Shown: positions 29,102 through 37,619, counted from the first letter of the stretch. The stretch is 64,000 bases of DNA from Agrococcus pavilionensis RW1 (GCF_000400485.1 NZ_ASHR01000010.1:50235-114234), one strand, 5' to 3'. Numbers and translations: made by a program. The notes: a model not told the origin generated them from the sequence alone.

Positions 29102-29713
29102 ATGGCTGAGACGTACCACCACGAACCCCCGTACACGATCGGCGTCATCTGCGGCAGCATCTCCGCCTCGTCGATCAACCGCCGGCTCGCTCGGGCGCTC
29201 ATCAAGCTCGCGCCCGACGACCTGCAGTGCTCGTTCATCGAGATCGACCAGCTCGACCTCTACGACCACGACCGCGACGGCGACTACCCGCCCGAGGCGC
29301 TCGAGCTCAAGCGCCAGATCCGCGAGGCCGACGGCATCCTCATCGTCACGCCCGAGTACAACCGCTCGGTGCCCGGCGCGCTGAAGAACGCGATCGACTG
29401 GGCATCCCGCCCCTACGGCGAGAATGCCCTGTCGCGGAAGCCCGTCGGCATCATCGGCACCTCCCCCGGCGCGATCGGCACCGCCGTCGGGCAGCAGCAC
29501 TTGAAGACGATCATGTCGTTCTGCAACGCGCCGCTCATGAACGAGATCGAGGCGTACGTGCAGTACCAGGAGGGGCTCGTCGACGACGACGACAACATCA
29601 CGGTCGAGTCGACGAAGGAGTTCCTCGCGACGTACATGCGTGCGCTCGACGACTTCGTGCGGCGGGTGCTGACGGTGGTGCCGAAGCCGGACGGGTCGAC
29701 CGCGGCGGGCTGA
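29102..29713 (+). CDS. NADPH-dependent FMN reductase family protein
   Basis: A 203-residue flavodoxin-fold protein. GSISASSINRRLA near the N-terminus forms the phosphate-binding loop, TPEYNRSVPGALKN is the family signature that contacts FMN, and GTSPGAIGTAV follows. Members (chromate reductase, azoreductase-like) reduce quinones, azo compounds or metal ions with NADPH. The likely role is quinone detoxification or redox stress. Single gene with its own start 58 bases after the DUF2254 stop. Confidence 0.86.
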   Translation: MAETYHHEPPYTIGVICGSISASSINRRLARALIKLAPDDLQCSFIEIDQLDLYDHDRDGDYPPEALELKRQIREADGILIVTPEYNRSVPGALKNAIDWASRPYGENALSRKPVGIIGTSPGAIGTAVGQQHLKTIMSFCNAPLMNEIEAYVQYQEGLVDDDDNITVESTKEFLATYMRALDDFVRRVLTVVPKPDGSTAAG

Positions 29714-29815
29714 ACCGCCGCCTCCCGGGGTGGACGCGCCCGAGGTGCGGAGCGCATCCGTCGGCGCCGAGGCGTCGAGGGAGCATCCCTCGAACCACTT
29801 CGCGGCCGTCGCAGA

Positions 29816-30028
29816 TCAGCGGCCGTGGCGCGTGTGGCGCTGCGCCGCGAGGTCGTCGAGCGCACGGCGCAGGCTGCGCGACTGCGCGGGCGTGAGGGTG
29901 TCAGGATCGAGCTCGTCGACGAACGGGGTCGCCTCACCGCTCGGCGAGGGCGCGGCCTCGCGGTCGCGCGCGCGGGCCGAGTGCGGCTCTGCGGGGACGG
30001 CGGGCCGGCGCCGGGCGGCGAACGACAT
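29816..30028 (-). CDS. Small hypothetical protein
   Basis: A 70-residue frame starting MSFAARRRP at 30028. The N-terminal part is basic and disordered; the C-terminal 30 residues (DPDTLTPAQSRSLRRALDDL) are likely helical. GGAG lies just before the ATG. It is divergent from the MFS exporter. No family recognised; real coding is likely but not certain. Confidence 0.45.
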   Translation of the reverse strand: MSFAARRRPAVPAEPHSARARDREAAPSPSGEATPFVDELDPDTLTPAQSRSLRRALDDLAAQRHTRHGR

Positions 30029-30163
30029 GCTCCGGACCTTAAGACGGATCCGAGCCGCGGAACCGGGTCGGCACGCACTCTTCGGCAACTCTTGAGGATT
30101 CGTCGCTCAGATGGGCGCGCGGGCCTCGGCGCGCAGACAGCCTTCATCGCGGAGGATGCTCCC

Positions 30164-31603
30164 ATGCGCGACGTGCCCGAACCGACCGCCGCCTCGCAGG
30201 AGAGCACGCACGCCCAGCCGAAGCGCCGCTGGCTCGCTCTCACCGTGCTGCTGCTGCCGACCGCGCTCACGCTCATGAGCGTCACGAGCATCAACGTGGC
30301 GCTGCCGTCGATCCGCGAGAGCCTCGGCGCCGGGCCGGTCGAGCAGACGCTCATCCTCACGTCGTACACGATCGCCTTCGCGGTCGTGCTGCTGCCGGCC
30401 GGGCGGCTCGGCGATCGCTACGGCCACAAGCGCGTCTTCATCGTCGGGGTGGCGGTCTTCACCGTCGCGAGCGCGTGGTGCGCGCTCGCGCCCGACCCGA
30501 CGCAGCTCATCCTCGGCCGCGTGCTCTCGGGCATCGCTGGCGGGCTCGTGCTCACGCCGCTCAACGCGCTCATCCAGTTGCTCTACTCGGGGCGCGAGCG
30601 CGCGCGGCCCTTCGCGATCATGGGCGCCGTCTTCGGCGCCGCGAGCGCCGTCGGGCCGATGCTCGGCGGGCTGCTGCTCGAGGTCGGCGGCGAGTCGGGC
30701 TGGCACCTCGTCTTCTGGGTCAACGTGCCCTTCGGGGTCGTCGCGGCGGTCGCGGCGGCGCTCGTCATCCCGCGCGGCACCCCGCTCGGCGTGCGCGGCC
30801 GCGACCCGCTCGGGCTGCTGCTGTTCAGCGTCGGCATCACCGCGCTCGTGCTGCCCTTCGCGCTCGGCAGCGGCGTGAGCGCCGCCAACCTCGGCGTGCT
30901 CGCCGCCGGGGTCGGACTGCTCACGGCCTTCGCGCTGTGGGAGCGCGCACGGGAGCGCCGGGAGCGCTTCGCGATCGTGCCGCTGCGGCTCTTCCGGCAG
31001 CGGGCGCTGCCGATCGGCATCGTCACGACCTTCCTCGGCTTCGCGAGCTTCACCGCCTCGCTCCTCATGCTCGCGCTGCTGTGGATCGACGCGCTCGGCA
31101 ACGCGCCGCTCGAGGCGGGCGTCGTCGTCACGCCCTTCGCGCTCGGCTCGGTGGCCGGCGCACTCGCCTCGCAGCAGGTAAGCCGCCGCTTCGGCGTGCG
31201 CACCGTCACCTTCGGCCTCTCGCTCATCGCGGTGAGCCTCGCCGTGGTCGGCGCGCTGCTCGCCGCGCTGCCGCCCACGGCGGTCACGCTGCCGGTCATG
31301 GCCGCGCCGCTGCTCGCGATCGGCGTCGGCGTCGGCCTCTTCGTCGGCCCCAACACCAACGCGGCGTTCGTGCAGACCGAGCCGCGCGACGCCGGCATCG
31401 CCTCGGCGCTCATCACCGCCGCGCAGCGCACCGGCACCGCCGTCGGCATCGGCGTCGTCTCGGCGCTCTACGCGCTCGCGCCCGGCGGCTCGGCCGAGGT
31501 CGCGAACCACGCCGCCGCGACGTTCACGACCGCCGCGATCGCGACCGCGGCCGTCGCGGTGATGCTCGTGACCCGGCGTAGCCGGCTGGAACCGCAGACC
31601 TGA
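30164..31603 (+). CDS. DHA2-family MFS drug exporter
   Basis: A 479-residue, 14-helix major facilitator. LGDRYGHKRVF is motif A between helices 2 and 3, and GRVLSGIAGGLVLTP is the motif typical of the QacA/EmrB (DHA2) branch, as is GPMLGGLLLE (motif C region). It exports hydrophobic compounds using the proton gradient. ATG 30164 follows GGAGG by eight bases; the frame upstream of it is not protein-like. No regulator is adjacent. Confidence 0.87.
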   Translation: MRDVPEPTAASQESTHAQPKRRWLALTVLLLPTALTLMSVTSINVALPSIRESLGAGPVEQTLILTSYTIAFAVVLLPAGRLGDRYGHKRVFIVGVAVFTVASAWCALAPDPTQLILGRVLSGIAGGLVLTPLNALIQLLYSGRERARPFAIMGAVFGAASAVGPMLGGLLLEVGGESGWHLVFWVNVPFGVVAAVAAALVIPRGTPLGVRGRDPLGLLLFSVGITALVLPFALGSGVSAANLGVLAAGVGLLTAFALWERARERRERFAIVPLRLFRQRALPIGIVTTFLGFASFTASLLMLALLWIDALGNAPLEAGVVVTPFALGSVAGALASQQVSRRFGVRTVTFGLSLIAVSLAVVGALLAALPPTAVTLPVMAAPLLAIGVGVGLFVGPNTNAAFVQTEPRDAGIASALITAAQRTGTAVGIGVVSALYALAPGGSAEVANHAAATFTTAAIATAAVAVMLVTRRSRLEPQT

Positions 31604-31893
31604 CTCCGACTGGGGTCAGTCGGCGGTCGGATCGAGCGTCTTCGTCTTCAGGGGTGGAGCGTGCGCGAGGTGCAGCAGGTCGATGTCGGGCAGCGAGTCA
31701 CCGGCGCGAATCGCCGAGCAGTTCGTCCACCGCCCCCCTGTCGTACAGATCGACGCCATCGCGGAGCGCTCCGCGGTACGCGAAGTCGGGCAGCCGGCAG
31801 CGTTGGTCCGCGCCGCCTCCGAACGCAGGGACGTGGCCCTACTTGGCGGAGAAATGTGTACACATTCGCGCACGCATTCGGTATGCTTGCGGC
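31604..31893. other. Intergenic region with possible gene remnant
   Basis: 290 bases between the exporter and the antitoxin. On the minus strand about 31640-31800 two short protein-like stretches in different frames (DFAYRGALRDGVDLYDRG, then SLPDIDLLHLAHAP) could be a frameshifted remnant of an unknown gene. I cannot assign it. The right end holds the antitoxin promoter described separately. Confidence 0.3.
31853..31887 (+). promoter_or_regulatory. Promoter and palindromic operator of the Phd/RelE pair
   Basis: A perfect 14-base palindrome AATGTGTACACATT (31853-31866) contains the TGTACA hexamer known as the core of YefM/Phd operators. It covers the -35 position, followed at the right spacing by TATGCT (31882-31887). 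The start codon at 31894 lies where transcription should begin, so the mRNA is probably leaderless. Autoregulation by the antitoxin, with or without the toxin, is inferred. Confidence 0.6.
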
Positions 31894-32181
31894 ATGTCGA
31901 CGTACGAACCGCAGACGGTCAGGACGAGCCGCGAAGCCCGCGAAGAGCTCGGCGACTTGGTGCGGCAGTTCCGCGAGCGGGGGGCGGGCGCTGCACCGCT
32001 CATCTTCGGAGCACACCGTCGGCCGGAGGCCGCCATCATTCCATTCGATCTCTACAGGGAGATCGTGCCCCTCCTCGAGGATCTCGAGATCGCACGGATC
32101 GCTCGAGCTCGTCTGAGGAGCGGTGAGACCGAGTCGCTCGATGATCTCGCCGCGGAGCTCGGCGTGGCACTTCCGCAGTAG
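31894..32181 (+). CDS. Phd/YefM-family antitoxin
   Basis: 95 residues. The N-terminal half (about 1-60) has the pattern of Phd/YefM DNA-binding antitoxins, with TSREAREELGDLVRQF forming the first helices and EAAIIPFDLYREI the dimer strand and helix. The acidic C-terminal tail would wrap the toxin. There is no ribosome site before ATG 31894, consistent with a leaderless message. Its TAG shares one base with the GTG of the toxin gene, so toxin translation depends on antitoxin translation. Confidence 0.75.
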   Translation: MSTYEPQTVRTSREAREELGDLVRQFRERGAGAAPLIFGAHRRPEAAIIPFDLYREIVPLLEDLEIARIARARLRSGETESLDDLAAELGVALPQ

Positions 32182-32525
32182 TGGCGTTCAAGCTCGTCGC
32201 TGCTCCGGGTTTCCAGCAGGACGTCTACGATCTTCCGAGCCTCGCCCTGCGGAAGCGCGCGATGGAGCTCCTCGCGCTCGTGGCCGAAGGGGAGCTGCAG
32301 GGCCTGCCCCTCGATCGTCGCGCGACGACGGGTGACCTCGGCGACTGCCGCAAGCTGTACTTCGACGAGGACCCCCGGAACCCCAAGCCGAACTACCGGC
32401 TCGTCTACCGCTTGACACCCAACGAAGCGAACGCTGTCGCGGTGCAAGCCGTGGCCGTCGGCGAACGGTTCGAGCTCGACGCCTACCTGCGCGCCCAGCG
32501 CAACCTCAGGCGGGACGACGCATAG
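32181..32525 (+). CDS. RelE/ParE-superfamily toxin
   Basis: A 114-residue basic protein with the RelE-like strand pattern: KLVAAPGFQQD at the start, LPLDRRATTGDLGDCRKLYF in the middle and NYRLVYRLTPN near the C-terminal third, the strand that carries catalytic or ribosome-contacting arginines. RelE-type toxins cut mRNA on the ribosome; ParE types poison gyrase. I cannot separate them here, but the arginine placement favours RelE. GTG start overlaps the antitoxin stop by one base. Confidence 0.72.
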   Translation: MAFKLVAAPGFQQDVYDLPSLALRKRAMELLALVAEGELQGLPLDRRATTGDLGDCRKLYFDEDPRNPKPNYRLVYRLTPNEANAVAVQAVAVGERFELDAYLRAQRNLRRDDA

Positions 32526-32547
32526 CCAGCGATGGAATCCTGGATCC

Positions 32548-35500
32548 GTGACTCCTGCGGAATCTGACATCGCCGCACCGACGAGAAGCCGCCTGCAGAC
32601 GAGCCGCTCCGCGGCCCCTCGTGCCCCGGCCCCGAGCGTCGACCCGTGGGTCCTCGAGGCCGAGCGCACCGCATCCGCACCCCGCTTCCGCCCGCCCGCG
32701 CTCGGGCCGGTGCCGAAGGGGCCCGTCTACCTGCTCGGGCTCCTCGCGGCCCTGCGCGCCGCCGGCCTCGTGCTCGTCGCCGAGGCGATCGCGCGCGGCA
32801 TCGGCGCGCTCGCGGCGGGCGACCTCGCCGCCGAGACGACGCGGCTCATCGTGATGCTCGGGCTCGCGGGCGCGCTGCTGCGCGCGGGCGCCGAGTGGGC
32901 GACGTCGGTCGTCGCGCGGCGCATCGCGACGTCGGTGAAGCAGCGCATCCGCGGGCGACTGTGGCGGCAGATCGCGGCGGGCGACGCCGCGGGCGGCGGC
33001 ACCGCCGTGCTCGCCGCCGACGGCCTCGACGACCTCGACGACTACTACGTGCAGTCGCTGCCGGCGACGATCGCGGCGGCCGTCGTGCCGCTGCTCGTGG
33101 GCCTCCGCGTGCTCGGCGCCGATTGGCTGAGCGCGGCCATCATCGTCGTGACGATCCCGCTCATCCCGTTCTTCATGATCCTCATCGGCCGCCACACGCA
33201 GCAGCGCACCGACGAGGCGCTCACCGCGCTGACCCGGCTCGCCGACCACCTCGCCGAGCTCGCGCGCGGCCTCCCGGTGCTCGTCGGGCTCGGCCGCGTC
33301 GACGAGCAGGCGAAGGCGCTCGAGCAACTGCAGGGCCGCTACCGCGAGCGCACGCAGGAGACGCTCCGCTGGGCCTTCCTCTCGGCGCTCGCGCTCGAGC
33401 TCGTCGCGACCATCTCCGTCGCGATCGTCGCGGTCTTCCTCGGCCTGCGGCTGCTGAACGGCACGATGGAGCTCGAGCCCGCCCTCGTCGCGCTCATCCT
33501 CGCGCCCGAGGCGTACGCGGCGCTGCGGCAGGTCGGCACCGCCTTCCACGCCTCGCAGGACGGCCTCTCGGCGCTCGACCGCTCGCAGGAGATCCTCGAG
33601 CGGCCTGCGCCCGCCGACGTGCGTGGCGGCTCCGGCTCCGGCCCGATTCGCCTCGAGGCGCTCTCGGTGCAGTACGCGGGCCGCGACGCCCCGACCTTCG
33701 CCGGCATCACCGCGGAGCTGACCGGCATCGTCTCGATCGCCGGACCCTCCGGCGCCGGCAAGTCGACCCTGCTCGGCGCGCTCGCGGGCGCGTTGCCCGC
33801 CGACGCCGTCGTCACCGGCAGCGTGCACGGCGTGGGGGCGGATGCAGTGGGCTGGGCCCCGCAAGCACCTCGCGTGTTCGCCGACTCACCCCGCGCCGAG
33901 CTCGCGCTCTACGGCGCCCATCCGCTCGCCGCGCTCGACGAGCTGGGGCTCGGTCACGTCGCCGACGCGGCCGTCGCGGAGCTCAGCCCCGGCGAGCAGC
34001 GGCGCCTCGCCGTGGCACGCGCGCTCGCACGCGCCGACGCCGGCGCGACTCTGCTCGTGCTCGACGAGCCGACCGCGCACCTCGACCGCGCCTCCGCCGA
34101 GCGGGTGCGCGCCGCGATCCTCCGCCGCGCCGACCGCGCCGTCGTCGTGCTCGCGAGCCACGAGCCCGAGACGACGGCCCTCGCGACGATGACCGTGCCG
34201 GTCGGCGCCCCTCCGCTGACCTCTGCACCGCTGGCTGAGGAGCGCGCGGCTCCCCTACCGCTGGCTGAGGAGCGCGCGGCTCCCCTACCGCTGGCTGAGG
34301 AGCGCGCGGCCGCAGGCCGCACGCGTCTCGAAGCTCCGGTCGCGGTAGCGGGCGGCTCGACGAGCGCAGGGAGCGGGCCGCGCCTCACCATCCGCTCCCT
34401 CATCCGCCCGCACGTCGCATCCTGGGCCGGCTCGATCGCGATGGCGGTCATCGCCGTCTCGATGGGCCTCGCCCTCACCGCCGTCTCGGGCTGGCTCATC
34501 GTGCGCGCGAGCATCGAGGAGCACATCATGATGCTGCTGCTCGCGATCGTGGGCGTGCGCGCGTTCGGCATCTTCCGCTCGGTCGGCCGCTACGCCGAGC
34601 GGCTGCTGACCCACGACGCCGCCTTCAAGGTCGTCGACCTGCTGCGCGTGCGGCTGTGGCGATCGATCGCGGCGCGCGGCGCCGGCTCACGGCGACTGCT
34701 CGAGGGCGGCGCGCCGCTCGACTACCTCGTGACGCTCGCCGACGAGCTGCGCGACCAGCTGCCGCGCGTGCTGCCGCCGATCGCGGTCGGCGTGCTCGTG
34801 ATCGCCGGCACCGGCGTGACGACCGCCCTCGTCGCGCCGCAGCTGACGTGGATCGTCGTGCTGACGCTCGCGATCGCGACGATCGTCGCGTCGGCGCTCG
34901 CCATCTGGTCGGAGCGCGGCGCTGCCGCCGCGCGCGTCGGCGCCCGGTCGCGGATCGTGCGCGGCACCGCGGCGCTCGCCTCCGCCGCGCCAGACCTCCG
35001 CGGCAACGGCGTCGCGGGCGCGGCGCTCGCGCAGCTCGACGAGGCGAGCGCGCAGCTCTCGGCCGCCGAGCGTCGGGGCGCGTGGTCCGCCGGCCTCGGT
35101 TCGGCCGTCGTCACCGCCGCCCTGGCGGCGCTCGCGTGCTTCGTGCCCGTGCTGGCCCCGACGCTGACGGCCGCAGCCGCATCCGTCATCGCGCTCCTCA
35201 CGCTCGCGCTGCTCGAGCCGCTCGGCGACCTCGTCGCGGCCGCGCACCGCGTGCCGGCGCTGCGCGCGGTGCTCGCGCGGCTCGCGCCCGTGCTGCGGCC
35301 CGCGCCGCAGCCGGCGTGGGGCGACGCCGAGCCGCCCTCGCCGGTCGCCGCCGTCTCGCTCGACGACGTCAGCGTGCGCTACCCCGGCATGCCGCAGCCG
35401 GCGGTCGCCGACGTGTCGGGCCGCGCGGAGCGGGGCCGCTGGCTCGTGCTCGACGGCCCCTCGGGCTCGGGCAAGTCGACGCTGCTCTCGGCGGTCATGG

Positions 35501-36099
35501 GCGCGCTGCCGGTGGAGTGCGGCGCCGTGCGCGCCGCTGCCGCCCCCGCCACCGTCTCCCCCACCGCAGAGATAGGGCGAGTCGCTGACATGGCGGACGC
35601 TTCGGAGCGACACGCCCTGCACCTGTCGGAGAGCGCGGCGGAAGGCGTGCCGCTCACCGAGCTCGACGAGCGCGCCTGGCGCTCGCGCGTCAGCTGGTGC
35701 CCTCAGGACGCCTACGTCTTCGACTCGACGCTGCGCGGCAACCTGCTGCTCGCGCGCACGCGCGACGATGCGCCCGACGACGCCGCGATGCGCGAGGCGC
35801 TCGAGCAGGCGGGGCTTGCCCGGCTCGTCGACTCGCTCGGCGAGGGCCTCGACACGCGCGTCGGCGCGGGCGGCTCGGCACTCTCGGGCGGCGAGCGCCA
35901 GCGGCTCGCGGTCGCGCGGGCACTGCTCACCCGCGCCGACGTCATCCTGCTCGACGAGCCGACCGCGCACCTCGATGCCCCGACGGCCGCGGCGATGATG
36001 GACGACGTCCGCGAGGCGACGGCCGACCGCGTCGTCGTGCTCGTCTCGCACCGCCGCGACGACCGCCTCCCGGCCGACGCGGTGGTGCGCCTCCCCTGA
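32548..36099 (+). CDS. cydDC: Fused CydD-CydC thiol reductant ABC exporter
   Basis: 1,183 residues carrying two complete ABC exporter halves in one chain. The first transmembrane domain (about 50-330) and nucleotide-binding domain (Walker A GPSGAGKST near 399, degenerate signature LSPGEQRR near 477) match CydD. The second membrane domain (about 615-890) and NBD (GPSGSGKST near 969, LSGGERQR near 1111, LLDEPTAHLD) match CydC. It exports glutathione, cysteine or actinobacterial equivalents needed to assemble cytochrome bd. The linker (about 560-610) contains a tandem in-frame LAEERAAPLP repeat, described separately. cydAB lies 1.5 kb downstream, separated by the BlaI/M56 pair on the other strand. 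Confidence 0.9.
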   Translation: MTPAESDIAAPTRSRLQTSRSAAPRAPAPSVDPWVLEAERTASAPRFRPPALGPVPKGPVYLLGLLAALRAAGLVLVAEAIARGIGALAAGDLAAETTRLIVMLGLAGALLRAGAEWATSVVARRIATSVKQRIRGRLWRQIAAGDAAGGGTAVLAADGLDDLDDYYVQSLPATIAAAVVPLLVGLRVLGADWLSAAIIVVTIPLIPFFMILIGRHTQQRTDEALTALTRLADHLAELARGLPVLVGLGRVDEQAKALEQLQGRYRERTQETLRWAFLSALALELVATISVAIVAVFLGLRLLNGTMELEPALVALILAPEAYAALRQVGTAFHASQDGLSALDRSQEILERPAPADVRGGSGSGPIRLEALSVQYAGRDAPTFAGITAELTGIVSIAGPSGAGKSTLLGALAGALPADAVVTGSVHGVGADAVGWAPQAPRVFADSPRAELALYGAHPLAALDELGLGHVADAAVAELSPGEQRRLAVARALARADAGATLLVLDEPTAHLDRASAERVRAAILRRADRAVVVLASHEPETTALATMTVPVGAPPLTSAPLAEERAAPLPLAEERAAPLPLAEERAAAGRTRLEAPVAVAGGSTSAGSGPRLTIRSLIRPHVASWAGSIAMAVIAVSMGLALTAVSGWLIVRASIEEHIMMLLLAIVGVRAFGIFRSVGRYAERLLTHDAAFKVVDLLRVRLWRSIAARGAGSRRLLEGGAPLDYLVTLADELRDQLPRVLPPIAVGVLVIAGTGVTTALVAPQLTWIVVLTLAIATIVASALAIWSERGAAAARVGARSRIVRGTAALASAAPDLRGNGVAGAALAQLDEASAQLSAAERRGAWSAGLGSAVVTAALAALACFVPVLAPTLTAAAASVIALLTLALLEPLGDLVAAAHRVPALRAVLARLAPVLRPAPQPAWGDAEPPSPVAAVSLDDVSVRYPGMPQPAVADVSGRAERGRWLVLDGPSGSGKSTLLSAVMGALPVECGAVRAAAAPATVSPTAEIGRVADMADASERHALHLSESAAEGVPLTELDERAWRSRVSWCPQDAYVFDSTLRGNLLLARTRDDAPDDAAMREALEQAGLARLVDSLGEGLDTRVGAGGSALSGGERQRLAVARALLTRADVILLDEPTAHLDAPTAAAMMDDVREATADRVVVLVSHRRDDRLPADAVVRLP
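34231..34310 (+). repeat. 30-bp tandem repeat inside cydDC linker
   Basis: Two complete 30-base units and 20 bases of a third, beginning CTGGCTGAGGAGCGCGCGGC, lie head to tail without a mismatch. The unit is a multiple of three and encodes LAEERAAPLP, so it preserves frame. The last copy runs into GGCCGCAGGCCGC and a CGCGTCTCGAAG sequence, giving the imperfect palindrome typical of intergenic repeats I recall from related actinobacteria (GAGGAGCGCGC...GCGCGTCTCGAA). It looks like a repetitive palindrome that inserted into the tolerant linker and then expanded. Confidence 0.8.
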
Positions 36100-36116
36100 C
36101 TCGCACGACGCGACGA

Positions 36117-36251
36117 TGTGCACGCTGCTGCGGTCCGCGGCGCGCCGAAGCCACAAGAGCGTGCACACCGATGACCGAGGTGCGTCTCCAGCCGCGGCAA
36201 TGTGCACCGACTTGCGGTCTGCAGCGCGCCCAAGCCGCAAGAGCGTGCACA
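36117..36251. repeat. Pair of 51-bp imperfect palindromes
   Basis: Two similar 51-base units at 36117-36167 and 36201-36251, in the gap after cydDC. Each starts TGTGCAC and ends GTGCACA, and the second also has internal TTGCGG/CCGCAA arms. The units share most of their bases. They could form cruciforms or stem-loops between convergent cydDC and the M56 gene, acting as terminator or REP-like elements. Confidence 0.7.
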
Positions 36252-36297
36252 CCCGCGCGCGCGAAGGCGCACCGACAGCCGGCGCCCGGCCTGCGCG

Positions 36298-37113
36298 CTA
36301 CGTGACCAGCCGCTTGAAGCGGTCGCTCCCCCGCGACGACCCCGCCGCGTCGACCTCTGCCCCCGGCACACCGCTCGCGCCGACCTGCAGGATCGCCCGC
36401 GCGAGCACCTCGTCGCGCACCTCGCGGCGCGCGTGGTCGTCGGCGAGCATCTCGACGAGCGCGGCGACCTCGGCGTCGGCGAGCGCCGCGACCGGGAACC
36501 ACGGCAGCGCCGAGCGCCAGGCGCGGAACGCGAGCAGCAGCAGGTCGTGCCGCTGCTCGACGTGCGCGCGCTCGTGCGCGATCACCGCGACGAGCTCATC
36601 GGCGTCGAGCCGGTCGAGCAGCCCCTGCGAGAGCACCGTCACCGAGCCGGCGCCGCGCGGCAGGCAGTAGGCGACGGGCACCGCGTCGTCGAGCACGCGC
36701 GTGCGCGCCCGCGTCGGGTGCGGCGACGAGAGCATGTCGAGCAGCTGCAGGTGCCGGCGGCGCTGCGCCGTGACCTGCACGATCGTCACCGCGAGGTGCG
36801 AGAGCAGGTAGATCGTGAAGACGGCCGCCGGGATCACGGCGAGCCACGGCCGGCCGGGCGCGATCGCGAAGCCCGTGAGCGCGAGCGCGCCGATCATCGA
36901 CAGGCCTCCCGCGAGTCCTACCGCTTGCCACACGAGCAGCGCGATCACGGGCGCGCGCATCGGCCACGCCGCGCGCGAGAGCCACACCGGCACGGGCCAC
37001 GCGAGCATGAGCGCCACGAGCCACAGCATCGCCGCGCCCCACACGATCGCGCCGTGCGGGATCACGAGGGCACCGCCCGGCACCGCGGCAGCGGCGATCG
37101 GCGGCACGGGCAC
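36298..37113 (-). CDS. M56-family membrane metallopeptidase (BlaR1/MecR1-like)
   Basis: 271 residues. Several membrane helices surround the zinc motif HERAH (within VIAHERAHVEQRHD, near residue 173), the M56 gluzincin site; a conserved Glu should follow in the EMLADDHARR block. Unlike BlaR1, there is no C-terminal penicillin-binding sensor domain, so it does not sense beta-lactams directly. It lies 11 bases after a BlaI-type repressor gene and probably cleaves that repressor in response to an unknown cue. Location inside the cyd locus suggests control of respiration. Confidence 0.85.
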   Translation of the reverse strand: MPVPPIAAAAVPGGALVIPHGAIVWGAAMLWLVALMLAWPVPVWLSRAAWPMRAPVIALLVWQAVGLAGGLSMIGALALTGFAIAPGRPWLAVIPAAVFTIYLLSHLAVTIVQVTAQRRRHLQLLDMLSSPHPTRARTRVLDDAVPVAYCLPRGAGSVTVLSQGLLDRLDADELVAVIAHERAHVEQRHDLLLLAFRAWRSALPWFPVAALADAEVAALVEMLADDHARREVRDEVLARAILQVGASGVPGAEVDAAGSSRGSDRFKRLVT

Positions 37114-37124
37114 GAGCGATCCGC

Positions 37125-37493
37125 TCAGCCGTCGCCGCGGAGGAGCTTGCGCAGCACGGCGGCGTCCTCTTCCGAGACCGAGCCGACGAAGCGCTCGAGC
37201 ACGGCCATCCGGTCGCGCGACTCGCCCAGCACCTCGTGCATGAGCTCGGCGACGTGGTCGGCGCGTGAGGCGACCGGCGAGTAGCGGTAGGGCCGCACCG
37301 TGCGGTCGGAGGCGACGAAGCCCTTCTTCTCGAGCCGCGAGAGCACCGTCAGCAGCGTCGTCGCCGCGAGCGGGCGGCCGGCGGCCTCGAGCTGCTGCTG
37401 GACGTCGTACGCCGAGAGGGCCTCCGGCGAGTCCCAGACGGCGTCCATCACGACGCGCTCGAGCTCGCCGAGCGCGGGCATGTTCTTGCGCAT
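37125..37493 (-). CDS. BlaI/MecI/CopY-type transcriptional repressor
   Basis: 122 residues. A winged-helix domain (about 5-75) with the family recognition region TTLLTVLSRLEKKGFV is followed by a short C-terminal dimerisation part that M56 proteases cut in relatives. ATG 37493 follows GGGAGG by five bases; the frame is open 27 bases further. It is transcribed away from cydA, and half-sites TTCTAC/GTAGAA of BlaI type fill the intergenic region. I infer that it represses cydA and itself, relieved by the coupled M56 peptidase. Confidence 0.87.
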   Translation of the reverse strand: MRKNMPALGELERVVMDAVWDSPEALSAYDVQQQLEAAGRPLAATTLLTVLSRLEKKGFVASDRTVRPYRYSPVASRADHVAELMHEVLGESRDRMAVLERFVGSVSEEDAAVLRKLLRGDG

Positions 37494-37535
37494 CGTGCCT
37501 CCCGGGCCAGTGTGACGCATCCGTCGTGAATCCGA

Positions 37536-37594
37536 TTCTACAACGAGTCGAACTTCTTCTATGCTGTGTAGAAGTGGTTCTACGCGGCGTAGAA
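37536..37594 (+). promoter_or_regulatory. cydA promoter overlapped by BlaI-type operator half-sites
   Basis: Four hexamers of one palindromic family occur: TTCTAC at 37536-37541, GTAGAA at 37568-37573, TTCTAC at 37578-37583 and GTAGAA at 37589-37594. The outer bases extend to TTCTACA and TGTAGAA, matching the TACA/TGTA core of BlaI/MecI operators. TATGCT at 37560-37565 is a good -10, and TCTACA at 37537-37542 sits 17 bases upstream as -35, inside the first half-site. The -10 is followed by the next half-site after two bases. Repressor binding would therefore block cydA transcription directly. Confidence 0.65.
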
Positions 37595-37619
37595 CTCAGC
37601 GCAGCGAAGGAGGGTCGGC

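Noticed and set aside
30107..31510. 467-residue minus-strand frame opposite the exporter
   Set aside because: Shadow frame dominated by Arg, Asp, Glu and His; the plus strand encodes a clear 14-helix transporter.
36116..36297. CRISPR-like repeats after cydDC
   Set aside because: Only two imperfect palindromic units with a 33-base gap; no array and no cas genes.
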